64,000 nucleotides of DNA from Bacillus taeanensis (lineage in GTDB: Bacteria; Bacillota; Bacilli; Bacillales; UBA6769), in NCBI RefSeq assembly GCF_003318295.1, contig NZ_QOCW01000014.1, positions 48,543 through 112,542 on the forward strand. Direction: 5' to 3'. Positions 53,760 to 62,573 of the stretch are shown in pieces. Every line of letters starts with the position of its first letter. Position 1 is the stretch's first letter. The position numbers were made by a program, and so were the translations under genes. Under the pieces are notes generated by a model. That model saw nothing but the letters and a program-made list of their open reading frames with translations. It was not told the DNA's origin and did no database searches.

Positions 53760-54764
53760 TTATCGTATTAAAGGCGCTGCCGTGGAGTTTCGTACAACTA
53801 GTTCAGGTGACAGCATCATCCGCTGTTTCATCGTTTTCTTGCCTTCAATTTCCTCAACAAGTAAATCCATAACATGCCGTCCCATATCATGAACAGGCTG
53901 TGCAACAGTTGTAAGGGGCGGATCACTAATTGTTGCTAAAATGGTATTATCAAAGCCAACAATGGATATATCTTCAGGAACAGAAAGACCACATGCGCGT
54001 GCCCCCTGTATAGCCCCAATTGCTAAAATATCATTTGATGCAAAAATTGCGGTTGGCCGTTCCTTAAGACGAAGAAGACGTTCTGCTTCTTGTTTGCCAG
54101 CGTCAACTGTGGAAGCTGTTCTTGTTAACAATGATGAATCAAAAATTAAACCGTAAGCTTCAAGGGCATCTTGGTAACCACGAATCCGATCATCATTGCT
54201 TCGTACTTCTTCTGCAATAATACTAATACGCTCATGCCCTAATGAAGCAAGATGTGAAACAGCTTGATAGCCTCCTTTATAATCATCAACAGATACCGTG
54301 TCAAGAGATAGTGATGCAATATCATGTGCAATTAAGGCTACAGGAATCTTTTGCTTTACAAGCTCTTCAATAAGATGGGTACTTTTAAAACCTGAAGCTA
54401 ATATAAAACCATCTACCTGTTTTCGAATAAGGAGTGAAATATATTTTTCTTCCTTTTCTTGTTGGTAGTCTGTACTGCACATGACAACACTGAATCCTAA
54501 CTCATGCGCTCTATCCTCCATGCTTCTTGCAATCTCAGCAAAAAATGGGTTTGCAATATTTGGAATTAACAATCCGATCGTTTGGGTACGCTTACCTGTT
54601 AAAGCGGAAGCAACAACACTTGGCTGATAGTTCAACTCTTTCATTACTTTTAATACTTTTTTCTTTGTTTTATCGCTAATACGACCTGTATTATTAATTA
54701 CTTTAGAAACAGTTGCAATTGAAACACCTGCTTGTTCTGCCACATTATAGATCGTTGGTTTCAT
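53760..54764 (-). CDS. LacI-family transcriptional regulator, copy 1
   Basis: 334 residues. N-terminal HTH and hinge (TIYNVAEQAGVSIATVSKVI, SALTGKRTQTIGLLIP) and a sugar-binding core (NPFFAEIARSMEDRAHELGF). Highly similar to the second LacI gene at 57782 through the whole length, so the two are paralogues. The likely operator is the GGTTAAGCGCTTAACC-type site found before the symporter and iolA. No clear ribosome binding site is seen before its ATG, and a tnpB element ends within about 150 bases upstream, so its own promoter may have been displaced. Confidence 0.92.
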   Translation of the reverse strand: MKPTIYNVAEQAGVSIATVSKVINNTGRISDKTKKKVLKVMKELNYQPSVVASALTGKRTQTIGLLIPNIANPFFAEIARSMEDRAHELGFSVVMCSTDYQQEKEEKYISLLIRKQVDGFILASGFKSTHLIEELVKQKIPVALIAHDIASLSLDTVSVDDYKGGYQAVSHLASLGHERISIIAEEVRSNDDRIRGYQDALEAYGLIFDSSLLTRTASTVDAGKQEAERLLRLKERPTAIFASNDILAIGAIQGARACGLSVPEDISIVGFDNTILATISDPPLTTVAQPVHDMGRHVMDLLVEEIEGKKTMKQRMMLSPELVVRNSTAAPLIR

Positions 54765-54799
54765 TTTCTACTGCTACTAAAAACATAGACAAATATACT

Positions 54800-54920
54800 T
54801 GCGCCTATGTTAGACTATTTCTCATTTCTACGTGCCCTGTTTCGCTACTTGCTCGCTACCGCAGTTTGTATGACACTCCATGAGCGTAAATTCCGATGTA
54901 GCCCACCGTACACATATCCC
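54800..54920 (-). ncRNA. Probable ωRNA / right end of the tnpB element
   Basis: Directly past the tnpB stop on the minus strand lies a GC-richer, foldable stretch (for example GGTAGCGAGCAAGTAGCGAA). In the IS200/IS605 group the 3' end of tnpB and the right end form the guide (ωRNA), with the flank as guide sequence. The exact right boundary, somewhere near 54800-54830, cannot be fixed without an empty site. Confidence 0.5.
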
Positions 54921-56093
54921 TTATCGCTTAGTGATAACGGTATATTCTGCTGCATATTTCAAATTTAGACTTGCGTTAAAGTCTCGATCTAGTTCCATGT
55001 CGCAATCATCACATTTAAACATTCGATCTGATAAGCTAAGGTCAACTTTCTTAGATCCACAGCAAGAACAAGTTTTAGAGCTAGGATAAAAACGATCAAC
55101 CGCTCTTAATTCAATTCCATGCTCGTTGCATTTTGAAGTTAACCATTGCTTAAACCTAAAGAATTTTTGTTTGCGAACAGAATCAGATAAATGACGATTT
55201 TTCATCATCCTTTTAACGTTTAAGTCTTCAATTGTAATATACTTCGGCTTGGCTTTTACCAAAGAATTGACGACAGTTCTAACATATTCTTCTCGAATAT
55301 TCGTTAATCGAGCATGAATCTTTTGAAGACGCAACAAATTTTTGTCGATGTTCGCTCTCTTTTTAGCAGCAGATACACCACCTTTCTTTTTGAAATGTTC
55401 ATATTTGCGAGATAGAGAACGCTGCTCGCGCTTTAATTTCTTTTCTAACTTCTTAACCTGAAGAGTCTTGTTGATATTTTCAAAGACTTTATGATGACTG
55501 CATACAGCAAAATCTTTTATCCCTAAGTCCACACCGATTCCATCGTTTATATTGATTTGATTATTTTGTGCGTCTACTTCACACAATACAGAAACATAAT
55601 ATCTTCCTGCTTTATGTGAAACAGTTCCACTTTTTACGATGGCATGTGTTGGGATGTACCCATGCTCTTTAAGTTTCATCCATCCAATCGTAGGGATTTT
55701 TACCCGATGACGCTCGATTGTCCAGTCCGTTTTGTTATTCTTAGGAAAATAAGCTTTTACGTCTTGATTCTTCTTTTTCTTAAATCGCGGGAACTTCGTT
55801 AACCCCTTAAAAAAATTCTTAAAGGCTTTTTCAGCATTCATCGCAGATTGTTTGACAGCTTTACTTGAAACGTCTTTAATCCATTGATCGGTTTGTTTGG
55901 TGTGTACGTTGTTTAGCCATTTTGAAAAGTCATAGCCACTCATGAACTTCTTTTCTTTCTCATAGACTTCCTTGTTTTTGGATAAATACAAATTGTAAAC
56001 ATATCGACAGACACCAATGGTTTGTTTAATTTTCTGCTCTTGCTGTTCCGTTGGTTTGATTTCCACTTTGTAGGCTTTTTTCAATCTCCTCAT
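54921..56093 (-). mobile_element. tnpB: Solo TnpB of the IS200/IS605 (IS1341-type) group
   Basis: 390 residues, intact. RuvC residues are present: Asp189 in GIGVDLGIKDF, Glu289 in ITIEDLNVKRM, and Asp369/Asp371 in LDRDFNASLNL. Zinc finger cysteines lie in KTCSCCGSKK and KCDDCD. TnpB is an RNA-guided DNA nuclease that helps keep its transposon in the genome. No tnpA (HUH transposase) gene is next to it, so it depends on another copy for movement or is immobile. It sits between the MFS gene and lacI-1, on the same strand as both. A short minus-strand reading frame upstream (56026-56229) overlaps its start but has no ribosome binding site. Confidence 0.92.
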
Positions 56094-56342
56094 CCTTCTT
56101 TATACGCTTTTTATATTTTCTAAGACAATATATTGGGCAACTAAAGACATGGAGGATAGATATAATATCTTGAACTAGTTCCTCTTGCGGAGAAAGCATT
56201 TCATTTTTCGTATACACATTTCGACACATATAAACACATCTGTCTATATTTTTAACAATTACTCCTCATTCTCGATCAAATAATTTATCTTTTAATTATA
56301 GCAGTTTTTTTATCCGACTCCTACCTAGGACACTTTTGCAAA

Positions 56343-56368
56343 TAAAAAAACAGCGCTCATACGCTGTT
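56343..56368 (-). terminator. Terminator of the MFS transporter gene
   Basis: Stem AACAGCG/CGCTGTT with a 6-base loop, followed on the minus strand by TTTTTTT. Seven bases past the MFS stop. The 281-base gap to tnpB shows nothing else of note. Confidence 0.82.
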
Positions 56369-56374
56369 CTCTTA

Positions 56375-57637
56375 CTACTTCTCCGGCTTTGGCGAGCTTA
56401 TTGCTAATAAAATACCAAGAATCGGAAAAAACATACTTAAATAGATAATTTCTGTATAGCCGCCAAAAAAGTCATAAGCAATTCCAAACGGAAGCGGCCC
56501 AAAAGCAGAACCGATAACAGTTGCTGTCATTGCAATTCCTTTAATACTTCCTAAATGCTCTCGGCCAAAATAATTTGGCCAAACAATATTTAGTGCAATT
56601 CGTTCAAAACCAATAATTGCTCCCCAAACGACTCCAAATATAATCGCCATCAGTACGGTATTGGTCCACTGAACGAGCAGTAAAAATAACAGCTGCCCGA
56701 TGAATGATAAACCCAATATCATATGTACTTTAAATTTATCTAATGCATATCCGGCTAAAAAGGTAACCGGAAATCCTACAATTGCCATTAAACTAAGGAC
56801 AAAAGCAGCAGTTGTTGGCTTCAGCCCATTTTCCCCCAATATGGAAACGAGGTGAAACGTAAGGCCTGTATTAACAAGGGCTGGTATTCCGACACAAATA
56901 AGAATGAACCAAAAGGCGCGTGTTTTCATCGCTTCTTTTAATGTCCAATTTTCTTCCTGAAATACTTCTTCCTCTGATTTTGTACCTTTTTTTACTTTCT
57001 TAATCGTTTTACCGTCTGGAAGCATGCCGCTATCTTCAGGGCGGTTACGAATAAAAAATAGTGCTAACGGTACGTAGATGAGAAACAGCAGGATTCCCCA
57101 TACCCGCCATGCCGTTTCCCAGCTCCATGTTTCAATAAGCCATGCATTAATTGGCGGAAGGGCTGCCGAACTTAAAAAACCGCCGATTGCCATTAAGCTT
57201 AATGCTCTGCCGCGTTTTTCAATAAACCACTGCGGCACGAGTGTGTTTGGAATAAGCGTCATCGAACCTTGACCGAATAAACGAATCATAAAAAAACCGA
57301 TAAACAGCATCACACTGCCTGTGATGGCGCTATTCCAAAAACAAGCTATAGCAAGCATAATACCGACTGCTGCCGACATAAACCGCTGCCCAAATCGATC
57401 CACTAAACGCCCAATTATAAATAATAACAATCCCGCTGCAAGCGTGGCAGCTGAATAAACTGTTGACACAAGCGAACGGCTCCATCCAAAATCCTGGATA
57501 TAGTAATCAATGAAAACTGAGATTGAGTATGTTTGTCCCGGTCCTGAAAAAAAGACACCTAAGGCAGCGATTCCAACAATGACCCAACCATAATAAAATC
57601 TTGTTTGAAGCGGGGTTTGCTGCCGTGTGAGTTCCAT
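56375..57637 (-). CDS. MFS transporter (oxalate/formate- or monocarboxylate-like)
   Basis: 420 residues from ATG 57637, seven bases after AAAGGGG. Twelve membrane helices in two halves with a charged central loop (KTIKKVKKGTKSEEEVFQEE). YYGWVIVGIAALGVFFSGPG at the start and GRLVDRFGQR are typical of the OFA/monocarboxylate branch. Placed between tnpB and lacI-2 within the inositol-type region, so a sugar acid or breakdown product is plausible; the substrate is unknown. Confidence 0.87.
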   Translation of the reverse strand: MELTRQQTPLQTRFYYGWVIVGIAALGVFFSGPGQTYSISVFIDYYIQDFGWSRSLVSTVYSAATLAAGLLLFIIGRLVDRFGQRFMSAAVGIMLAIACFWNSAITGSVMLFIGFFMIRLFGQGSMTLIPNTLVPQWFIEKRGRALSLMAIGGFLSSAALPPINAWLIETWSWETAWRVWGILLFLIYVPLALFFIRNRPEDSGMLPDGKTIKKVKKGTKSEEEVFQEENWTLKEAMKTRAFWFILICVGIPALVNTGLTFHLVSILGENGLKPTTAAFVLSLMAIVGFPVTFLAGYALDKFKVHMILGLSFIGQLLFLLLVQWTNTVLMAIIFGVVWGAIIGFERIALNIVWPNYFGREHLGSIKGIAMTATVIGSAFGPLPFGIAYDFFGGYTEIIYLSMFFPILGILLAISSPKPEK

Positions 57638-57660
57638 TCCATTTCCCCTTTCTCTAGAAA

Positions 57661-57775
57661 AGTGCAAGGCGTCTGCTTATCGGCAACAAGCATAAGACGA
57701 GACGGCTGGAAGGTCGTTTTTTACCTTCTGGACGGATTGGCTAAACCATAGAGCCGATGACGCCTAGAGCTAGAC
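57661..57775. repeat. ~110-bp foldable intergenic element (REP/MITE-like)
   Basis: Clearly GC-richer than its surroundings. Outer arms AGGCGTC (57667-57673) and GACGCCT (57759-57765); next pair ATCGGC (57679-57684) and GCCGAT (57753-57758); inner hairpin GAAGGT/ACCTTC around CGTTTTTT. The nested arms suggest a transcribed structure or a small non-autonomous repeat. Confidence 0.65.
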
Positions 57776-57781
57776 AAAAAG

Positions 57782-58804
57782 CTAAGTCAACTGCTTCTCT
57801 ACTGAAACTGAAGGCTTCGCGGTTGAATTTCGCACTACAAGCTCAGGAAGAAGCAGCATCCTTCTTTTTACCGTTTTCTTTCCTTCGATTTCTTGAATAA
57901 GTAAATCCATAATGAACTGTCCCATCTCATGAATAGGCTGCGCAATCGTTGTTAAAGCCGGGTCACTCGTTGTTGCTAAAATCGTATTATCAAAGCCTAT
58001 AATTGACACATCGTTTGGAACGACTAATCCTCGTGCTTGGACAGCTTGAATGACACCGATTGCTAGTAAATCATTACATGCAAAAATTGCAGTAGGAGGG
58101 TTTGACTGATTAAGAAGATGGTCTGCTGCTTTTCTTCCTCCTTCTATTGAAGATTCACTTCTTACAATATAATCGTCATGTACTAAATGACCACTCTGCT
58201 GCAGTGCTTCTTTATATCCTCGAATACGATCATCACTGCTTCTTGCCACCTCCCCTATTACAGCGATACGTTTATGTTCGAGTGACAGTAAATGCACTGT
58301 TGCAAGATAGCCGCCTTTATAATCATCAACAGAAAGCGTATCAACTAAAAGGGTTGGTACATCTTGTGCAATCATTGCAACAGGAATCTTCTTTTTCAGT
58401 AAATCTTCCACTACTTCTACATTACTAAACCCGGAAGCTAAAATAAAGCCATCAACACTTTTACGAACGAGTAACGATACATACTTTTCTTCTTTTTCTT
58501 TATTTTTATCTGTACTGCACATGACAACGCTTACACCTAACTCGTGACCTCGATCTTCAATACTTCTTGCTATCTCTGCAAAAAAAGGGTTTGCAAGATC
58601 AGGAATTAAAAGGCCGATTGTATTCGTTCGTTTACCTGTTAATGCAGCAGCAGCAAAACTTGGCTGATAATCAAGATCTTTCATAATTTTTAAAACTTTT
58701 TTACGCGTTTTATCGCTAATTCTACCATTATTATTAATCACTTTGGATACAGTTGCAATTGATACGCCTGCATTTTTTGCTACATCATAAATAGTTGCTT
58801 TCAT
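57782..58804 (-). CDS. LacI-family transcriptional regulator, copy 2
   Basis: 340 residues. HTH TIYDVAKNAGVSIATVSKVI, hinge AALTGKRTNTIGLLIPDLAN, effector core as in copy 1, C-terminal GKKTVKRRMLLLPELVVRNS. About two-thirds or more of positions look identical to copy 1 by eye, including nearly the whole recognition helix, so both may bind the same operators. GGTGA lies before ATG. Likely regulator of the neighbouring iol genes; the inducer is not known. Confidence 0.92.
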   Translation of the reverse strand: MKATIYDVAKNAGVSIATVSKVINNNGRISDKTRKKVLKIMKDLDYQPSFAAAALTGKRTNTIGLLIPDLANPFFAEIARSIEDRGHELGVSVVMCSTDKNKEKEEKYVSLLVRKSVDGFILASGFSNVEVVEDLLKKKIPVAMIAQDVPTLLVDTLSVDDYKGGYLATVHLLSLEHKRIAVIGEVARSSDDRIRGYKEALQQSGHLVHDDYIVRSESSIEGGRKAADHLLNQSNPPTAIFACNDLLAIGVIQAVQARGLVVPNDVSIIGFDNTILATTSDPALTTIAQPIHEMGQFIMDLLIQEIEGKKTVKRRMLLLPELVVRNSTAKPSVSVEKQLT

Positions 58805-58950
58805 GTTTATTCACCATTTTTCTTATCGAATTAAATGCAATTAAATAACTTTTCATCACTCTTTCACCCTTTAAACATTGATTTATAGCTGCAGCTTCCA
58901 TATGTGATCATCTTATTTTCACGTTATATTTTTAATTGAATTTATATAAA

Positions 58951-58985
58951 TAGAAGATTCACCGTAAAAAAACAGTGAATCTTCT
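58951..58985 (-). terminator. Hairpin downstream of iolB
   Basis: Twelve-base perfect stem TAGAAGATTCAC/GTGAATCTTCTA with an 11-base loop, 55 bases past the iolB stop on the minus strand. Confidence 0.75.
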
Positions 58986-59039
58986 ATCATAATCCGTCCT
59001 ACGTTTATCCCCTTTTTACCCCTATAAACCTGATAACAT

Positions 59040-59855
59040 TTATTTTTTAATTGGTTGAAACAGCCATTCATGTTCTGGATCGTTATGAAACTGCCACGTA
59101 CGAGTCGGTCCTGCCATGACATTTAAATAATACACTTCATAACCCGGAGGTGCTGATACAGGATGATAGCCTTTTGGTACAAGCACCACATTGCTGTCTT
59201 TTACAACTAATGTTTCATCAAGAGAGCGATCGTCCGTATACACACGCTGAATCGCAAAACCGTTTTCGGCAGGATTGACTTTATGGTAATATGTTTCTTC
59301 CAGATACGATTCCTGCGGTAAGTTGTCTTGATCATGTTTGTGCGGCGGATAGCTTGACCAGTTGCCTTCCGGTGTAAATACTTCAACAACGAGTAAGCTG
59401 TCAGCCGGCTTTTGTTCTGGTAAAATGTTATGAATTTTACGAGACATGGAACCAGAGCCTCGGTCTTCTGTGCCAACGTCCTCTGGCGCAATTAAACGCG
59501 CTTCATATGTGCCTTTACCCGGTGCTAAACAAACCGCAATCTCTAAGTCTGTTAATGCTTCGACTTCATATTTGTCATCAGAAGGAACATAAACAGAATA
59601 TGGAGGAATTTTTTCGAATACGTTCATTCGTTTTCCAATATTTTCAAAGTTTGCTTGTTTTGTTTTTACTGATGCTTTTCCGCTTAAAAGCACAAGACAT
59701 ACTTCTTGGTCTTCTGTTGCTTTTTCCAGCGTTTCGCCTGCTTTTAGTTCATATACTTCAAAGCCAACATATTCCCAGCCTGCTGACTCAGGAGTTACCG
59801 ATAATACTTTTCCTTCTTCGTCACGATGCTTACGTGGTACGATTAAATCTGACAT
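59040..59855 (-). CDS. iolB: 5-deoxy-glucuronate isomerase
   Basis: 271 residues, normal for IolB. Double cupin: SAGWEYVGFEVYELKAGETL in the first half, and in the second NWSSYPPHKHD...ESYLEETYYHK with the metal-binding His and Glu residues, and LVPKGYHPVSAPPGYEVYYL. It isomerises 5-deoxy-D-glucuronate to 5-deoxy-2-oxo-gluconate in myo-inositol breakdown. It follows iolA on the same strand after a 127-base gap. AGGAGG before ATG. Confidence 0.94.
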   Translation of the reverse strand: MSDLIVPRKHRDEEGKVLSVTPESAGWEYVGFEVYELKAGETLEKATEDQEVCLVLLSGKASVKTKQANFENIGKRMNVFEKIPPYSVYVPSDDKYEVEALTDLEIAVCLAPGKGTYEARLIAPEDVGTEDRGSGSMSRKIHNILPEQKPADSLLVVEVFTPEGNWSSYPPHKHDQDNLPQESYLEETYYHKVNPAENGFAIQRVYTDDRSLDETLVVKDSNVVLVPKGYHPVSAPPGYEVYYLNVMAGPTRTWQFHNDPEHEWLFQPIKK

Positions 59856-59982
59856 GCTAAAATTCCCTCCTCTTAAAATCTAAAGCGTACTATAATGAGA
59901 ATTTTCTTTAAAGAGAAACCCCAGATGACTTACGGTCGTAATGCAATGATTACTGCTGCACCCAGGGTATTTTTCTATAAAA

Positions 59983-61446
59983 TTACCAGCGAGCTGTTAA
60001 CATTTTTCTTCTTGTGTAGAATTCCACACCGTCTGAACCGTTTGCGTGAAGATCACCGTAGAATGAATTTTTCCAGCCCGAGAATGGGAAGAACGCCATT
60101 GGTGCCGGTACGCCAACGTTGACACCTAACATACCAGATTGAATATTTTCTCTGAAGTAACGCATTGCAACACCGCTTGTTGTATATAAGCATGCCCCAT
60201 TACCAAACTCGGATTGATTTGATAATTCAACCGCTTCTTCTAGGTCTTTCACACGTACAATTGAAAGGACCGGTGCGAAGATTTCGTCTTTCCAAATTTT
60301 CATATCTGTTGTCACATTGTCAAAAATTGTTGGACCGATAAAGTAGCCTTTGTCCGTATAGCTTTCATCGTTACGTCCGTCACGAATTAAAACAGCACCT
60401 TCTTCTTCACCTGATTGAATGTAATTCGCTGTACGCTCTTTGTGCTCTTTACGAATAACCGGACCTAAAAATGCGTTCTCATTCTTTAATCCATCACCAA
60501 TCACAATGTTGTCGGCTGCTTCCTGAAGCTTTGCGATTAGCTCGTCTGCTACTTCGTCAACTGCGACAACAACTGAACACGCCATACATCTTTCACCCGC
60601 TGAACCGTAGGCTGCACCAATGATTTGGTTCACCGCATTGTCTAATTCTGCGTCTGGCATCACGATGCTGTGGTTTTTCGCGCCTGCTAACGCCTGTACG
60701 CGTTTGCCGTTCGCTGCGCCTGTTTTGTACACATATTCGGCAACTGGCTGTGAACCTACAAATGAAATTGCTGGAACATCTTTATGCTCTAATAAGCCGT
60801 TTACAACATCATGGGCACCGTGAACGATGTTAAATACGCCGTCTGGAAGACCTGCTTCTTTTAATAATTCTGCTAAACGGTTTGCTAAAAGTGGTGTACG
60901 CTCAGAAGGCTTCAGTACGAATGTATTACCACAAGCAAGCGCTAATGGGAACATCCAACAAGGAACCATCATTGGGAAGTTAAATGGTGTGATTCCGCCA
61001 ACAACGCCGACCGGGTAACGATACATCCCAGATTCAATGCCCGTTGCGATATCCGGAAGCTGTTTCCCCATCATTAAGCTTGGCGCACCTGCTGCAAACT
61101 CCACACACTCAATGCCTCGTAATACTTCTCCGTGTGCTTCTTTAAAGCTTTTACCGTTTTCAAGTGTTACTAATCTTGCAAGCTCGTCCCAGTTTTCTAC
61201 TAATAACTGCTGATATTTAAAAAGAATACGTGCTCTTTTTGGTACCGCTGTTTTGCTCCATGTTTTAAATGCTTTTTTCGCTGTTTGTACAGCTTGATCC
61301 ACATCACCCTTTGTTGATACAGGCACATACGCTAAAATTTCCTCTGTCGCAGGGTTTGGAACTGGAATTGTTTGAGAAGATTGTGATTCTACCCATTCTC
61401 CTCCGATATAGTTTTTAAGTGTTTGAACATTCGTTTCAACTGTCAT
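59983..61446 (-). CDS. iolA: Methylmalonate-semialdehyde dehydrogenase (acylating)
   Basis: 487 residues. Aldehyde dehydrogenase fold with catalytic Cys in [19 protein letters not shown]-binding region [21 protein letters not shown], and the MMSDH-type ending [20 protein letters not shown]. It converts malonate semialdehyde or methylmalonate semialdehyde to acetyl- or propionyl-CoA, last step of the inositol route and part of valine breakdown. It is preceded by two operator-like palindromes, so it has its own promoter downstream of iolE. AAAGGAG before ATG. Confidence 0.94.
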   Translation of the reverse strand: MTVETNVQTLKNYIGGEWVESQSSQTIPVPNPATEEILAYVPVSTKGDVDQAVQTAKKAFKTWSKTAVPKRARILFKYQQLLVENWDELARLVTLENGKSFKEAHGEVLRGIECVEFAAGAPSLMMGKQLPDIATGIESGMYRYPVGVVGGITPFNFPMMVPCWMFPLALACGNTFVLKPSERTPLLANRLAELLKEAGLPDGVFNIVHGAHDVVNGLLEHKDVPAISFVGSQPVAEYVYKTGAANGKRVQALAGAKNHSIVMPDAELDNAVNQIIGAAYGSAGERCMACSVVVAVDEVADELIAKLQEAADNIVIGDGLKNENAFLGPVIRKEHKERTANYIQSGEEEGAVLIRDGRNDESYTDKGYFIGPTIFDNVTTDMKIWKDEIFAPVLSIVRVKDLEEAVELSNQSEFGNGACLYTTSGVAMRYFRENIQSGMLGVNVGVPAPMAFFPFSGWKNSFYGDLHANGSDGVEFYTRRKMLTARW

Positions 61447-61507
61447 AATCTATTTCTCCTTTCTGTTTATACAGATTTAAAATATTTAAGGATTTAATTT
61501 ATATTTA

Positions 61508-61581
61508 GGTTAAGCGCTTATATAATATACACCTTTTATTATCTTATTAATCGCTATTAAAGGAGTGGTTAAGCGCTTAAC
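61508..61581 (-). promoter_or_regulatory. Two LacI-type operators in the iolA promoter region
   Basis: GGTTAAGCGCTTA (61508-61520) and GGTTAAGCGCTTAAC (61567-61581), 59 bases apart. On the minus strand the first lies right after a TATTAT/TATATTAT -10-like box, so a bound repressor would cover the start point; the second could allow looping. They match the sites before the symporter. Confidence 0.75.
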
Positions 61582-61645
61582 TTATTATTATCATAACTTA
61601 CTTTCTTTAAAAATGAAAGGGGTTTCTTTATTTTTTTATTATTTT

Positions 61646-62542
61646 TTATACTTGCGCTGTTTCTCTTATATATTTTCTTGCTTTTACGGCATATTCAAAC
61701 GGATTTGCTTTCGCTGGATCTTGTTCTGCTTCTACGACAAGCCAGCCTTCATAATCGTTTTCTGCCAGTAATTTAAATACAGGAGCAAAGTCAATGCAGC
61801 CATCTCCAGGTACTGTAAAGGCACCTTCTTTTACTGCCTGTAAAAAGCTTAATTTTCCCTCTTTTACTTTCTTAACTACTTTCGGACGAATATCTTTTAA
61901 ATGAACATGCTTAATTCGACCGATATGTTTTTTTAATACACTTAAGAAATCATCACCTGAAAACTCAAGATGACCTGTATCAAATAATAAGTAAACGAAA
62001 TTAGGATCTGTCAGTTCCATTAATTGATCGATTTCTTTTTCTGTTTGCACGCCTGTTCCCATATGGTGATGGTAAACAAGCTTCATGCCTTTTTCGTTTG
62101 CAAGGGCGCCTAGTTTATCTAGTCCTAAGGCAAGTTTCTGCCATTCTTCTCCATTGAAGTGCGTTTTTTCCTCAAAAACAGGGACATCCAATCCTTGAAT
62201 ACTGTGACCTTGTTCTGACACGACAATCACTTTCGCACCCATTTCATACAAGAAATCACGATGCTTAATAAACGCTTCCGCTGTTTCTTCAAACGGCTTT
62301 GTTGTAAGAAACGCACTAAACCAAGCACTTGCAATTTCCATATTGCGAATTTCCAGTGCTGAATGAAGCACTTTCGTATCGCGCGGGTACTTATTGCCAA
62401 CTTCTGTGCCAGTAAAGCCCGCTAAAGCCATTTCACTAATGCATTGTTCAAATGTATTTTCTTTACCCAGCTCAGGCATATCATCATTCGTCCAAGCGAT
62501 TGGTGCAATACCGAGCTTTACAGTATCTTGTTTAAACACCAC
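61646..62542 (-). CDS. iolE: Inosose dehydratase
   Basis: 298 residues, GTG start; IolE length. TIM barrel of the AP endonuclease 2/xylose isomerase-like group: [68 protein letters not shown] and VHLKDIRP hold the metal-binding His, Glu and Asp residues. It dehydrates 2-keto-myo-inositol. It follows iolD after 31 bases. Confidence 0.94.
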   Translation of the reverse strand: MVFKQDTVKLGIAPIAWTNDDMPELGKENTFEQCISEMALAGFTGTEVGNKYPRDTKVLHSALEIRNMEIASAWFSAFLTTKPFEETAEAFIKHRDFLYEMGAKVIVVSEQGHSIQGLDVPVFEEKTHFNGEEWQKLALGLDKLGALANEKGMKLVYHHHMGTGVQTEKEIDQLMELTDPNFVYLLFDTGHLEFSGDDFLSVLKKHIGRIKHVHLKDIRPKVVKKVKEGKLSFLQAVKEGAFTVPGDGCIDFAPVFKLLAENDYEGWLVVEAEQDPAKANPFEYAVKARKYIRETAQV

Positions 62543-62573
62543 TGTTATCCCATCCTCTCACAAGCATCTCGTA

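Noticed and set aside
56026..56229. 67-codon minus-strand reading frame overlapping the tnpB start
   Set aside because: No ribosome binding site before its ATG, its 3' third lies inside tnpB in another frame, and the protein resembles nothing I know. Probably chance or a remnant.
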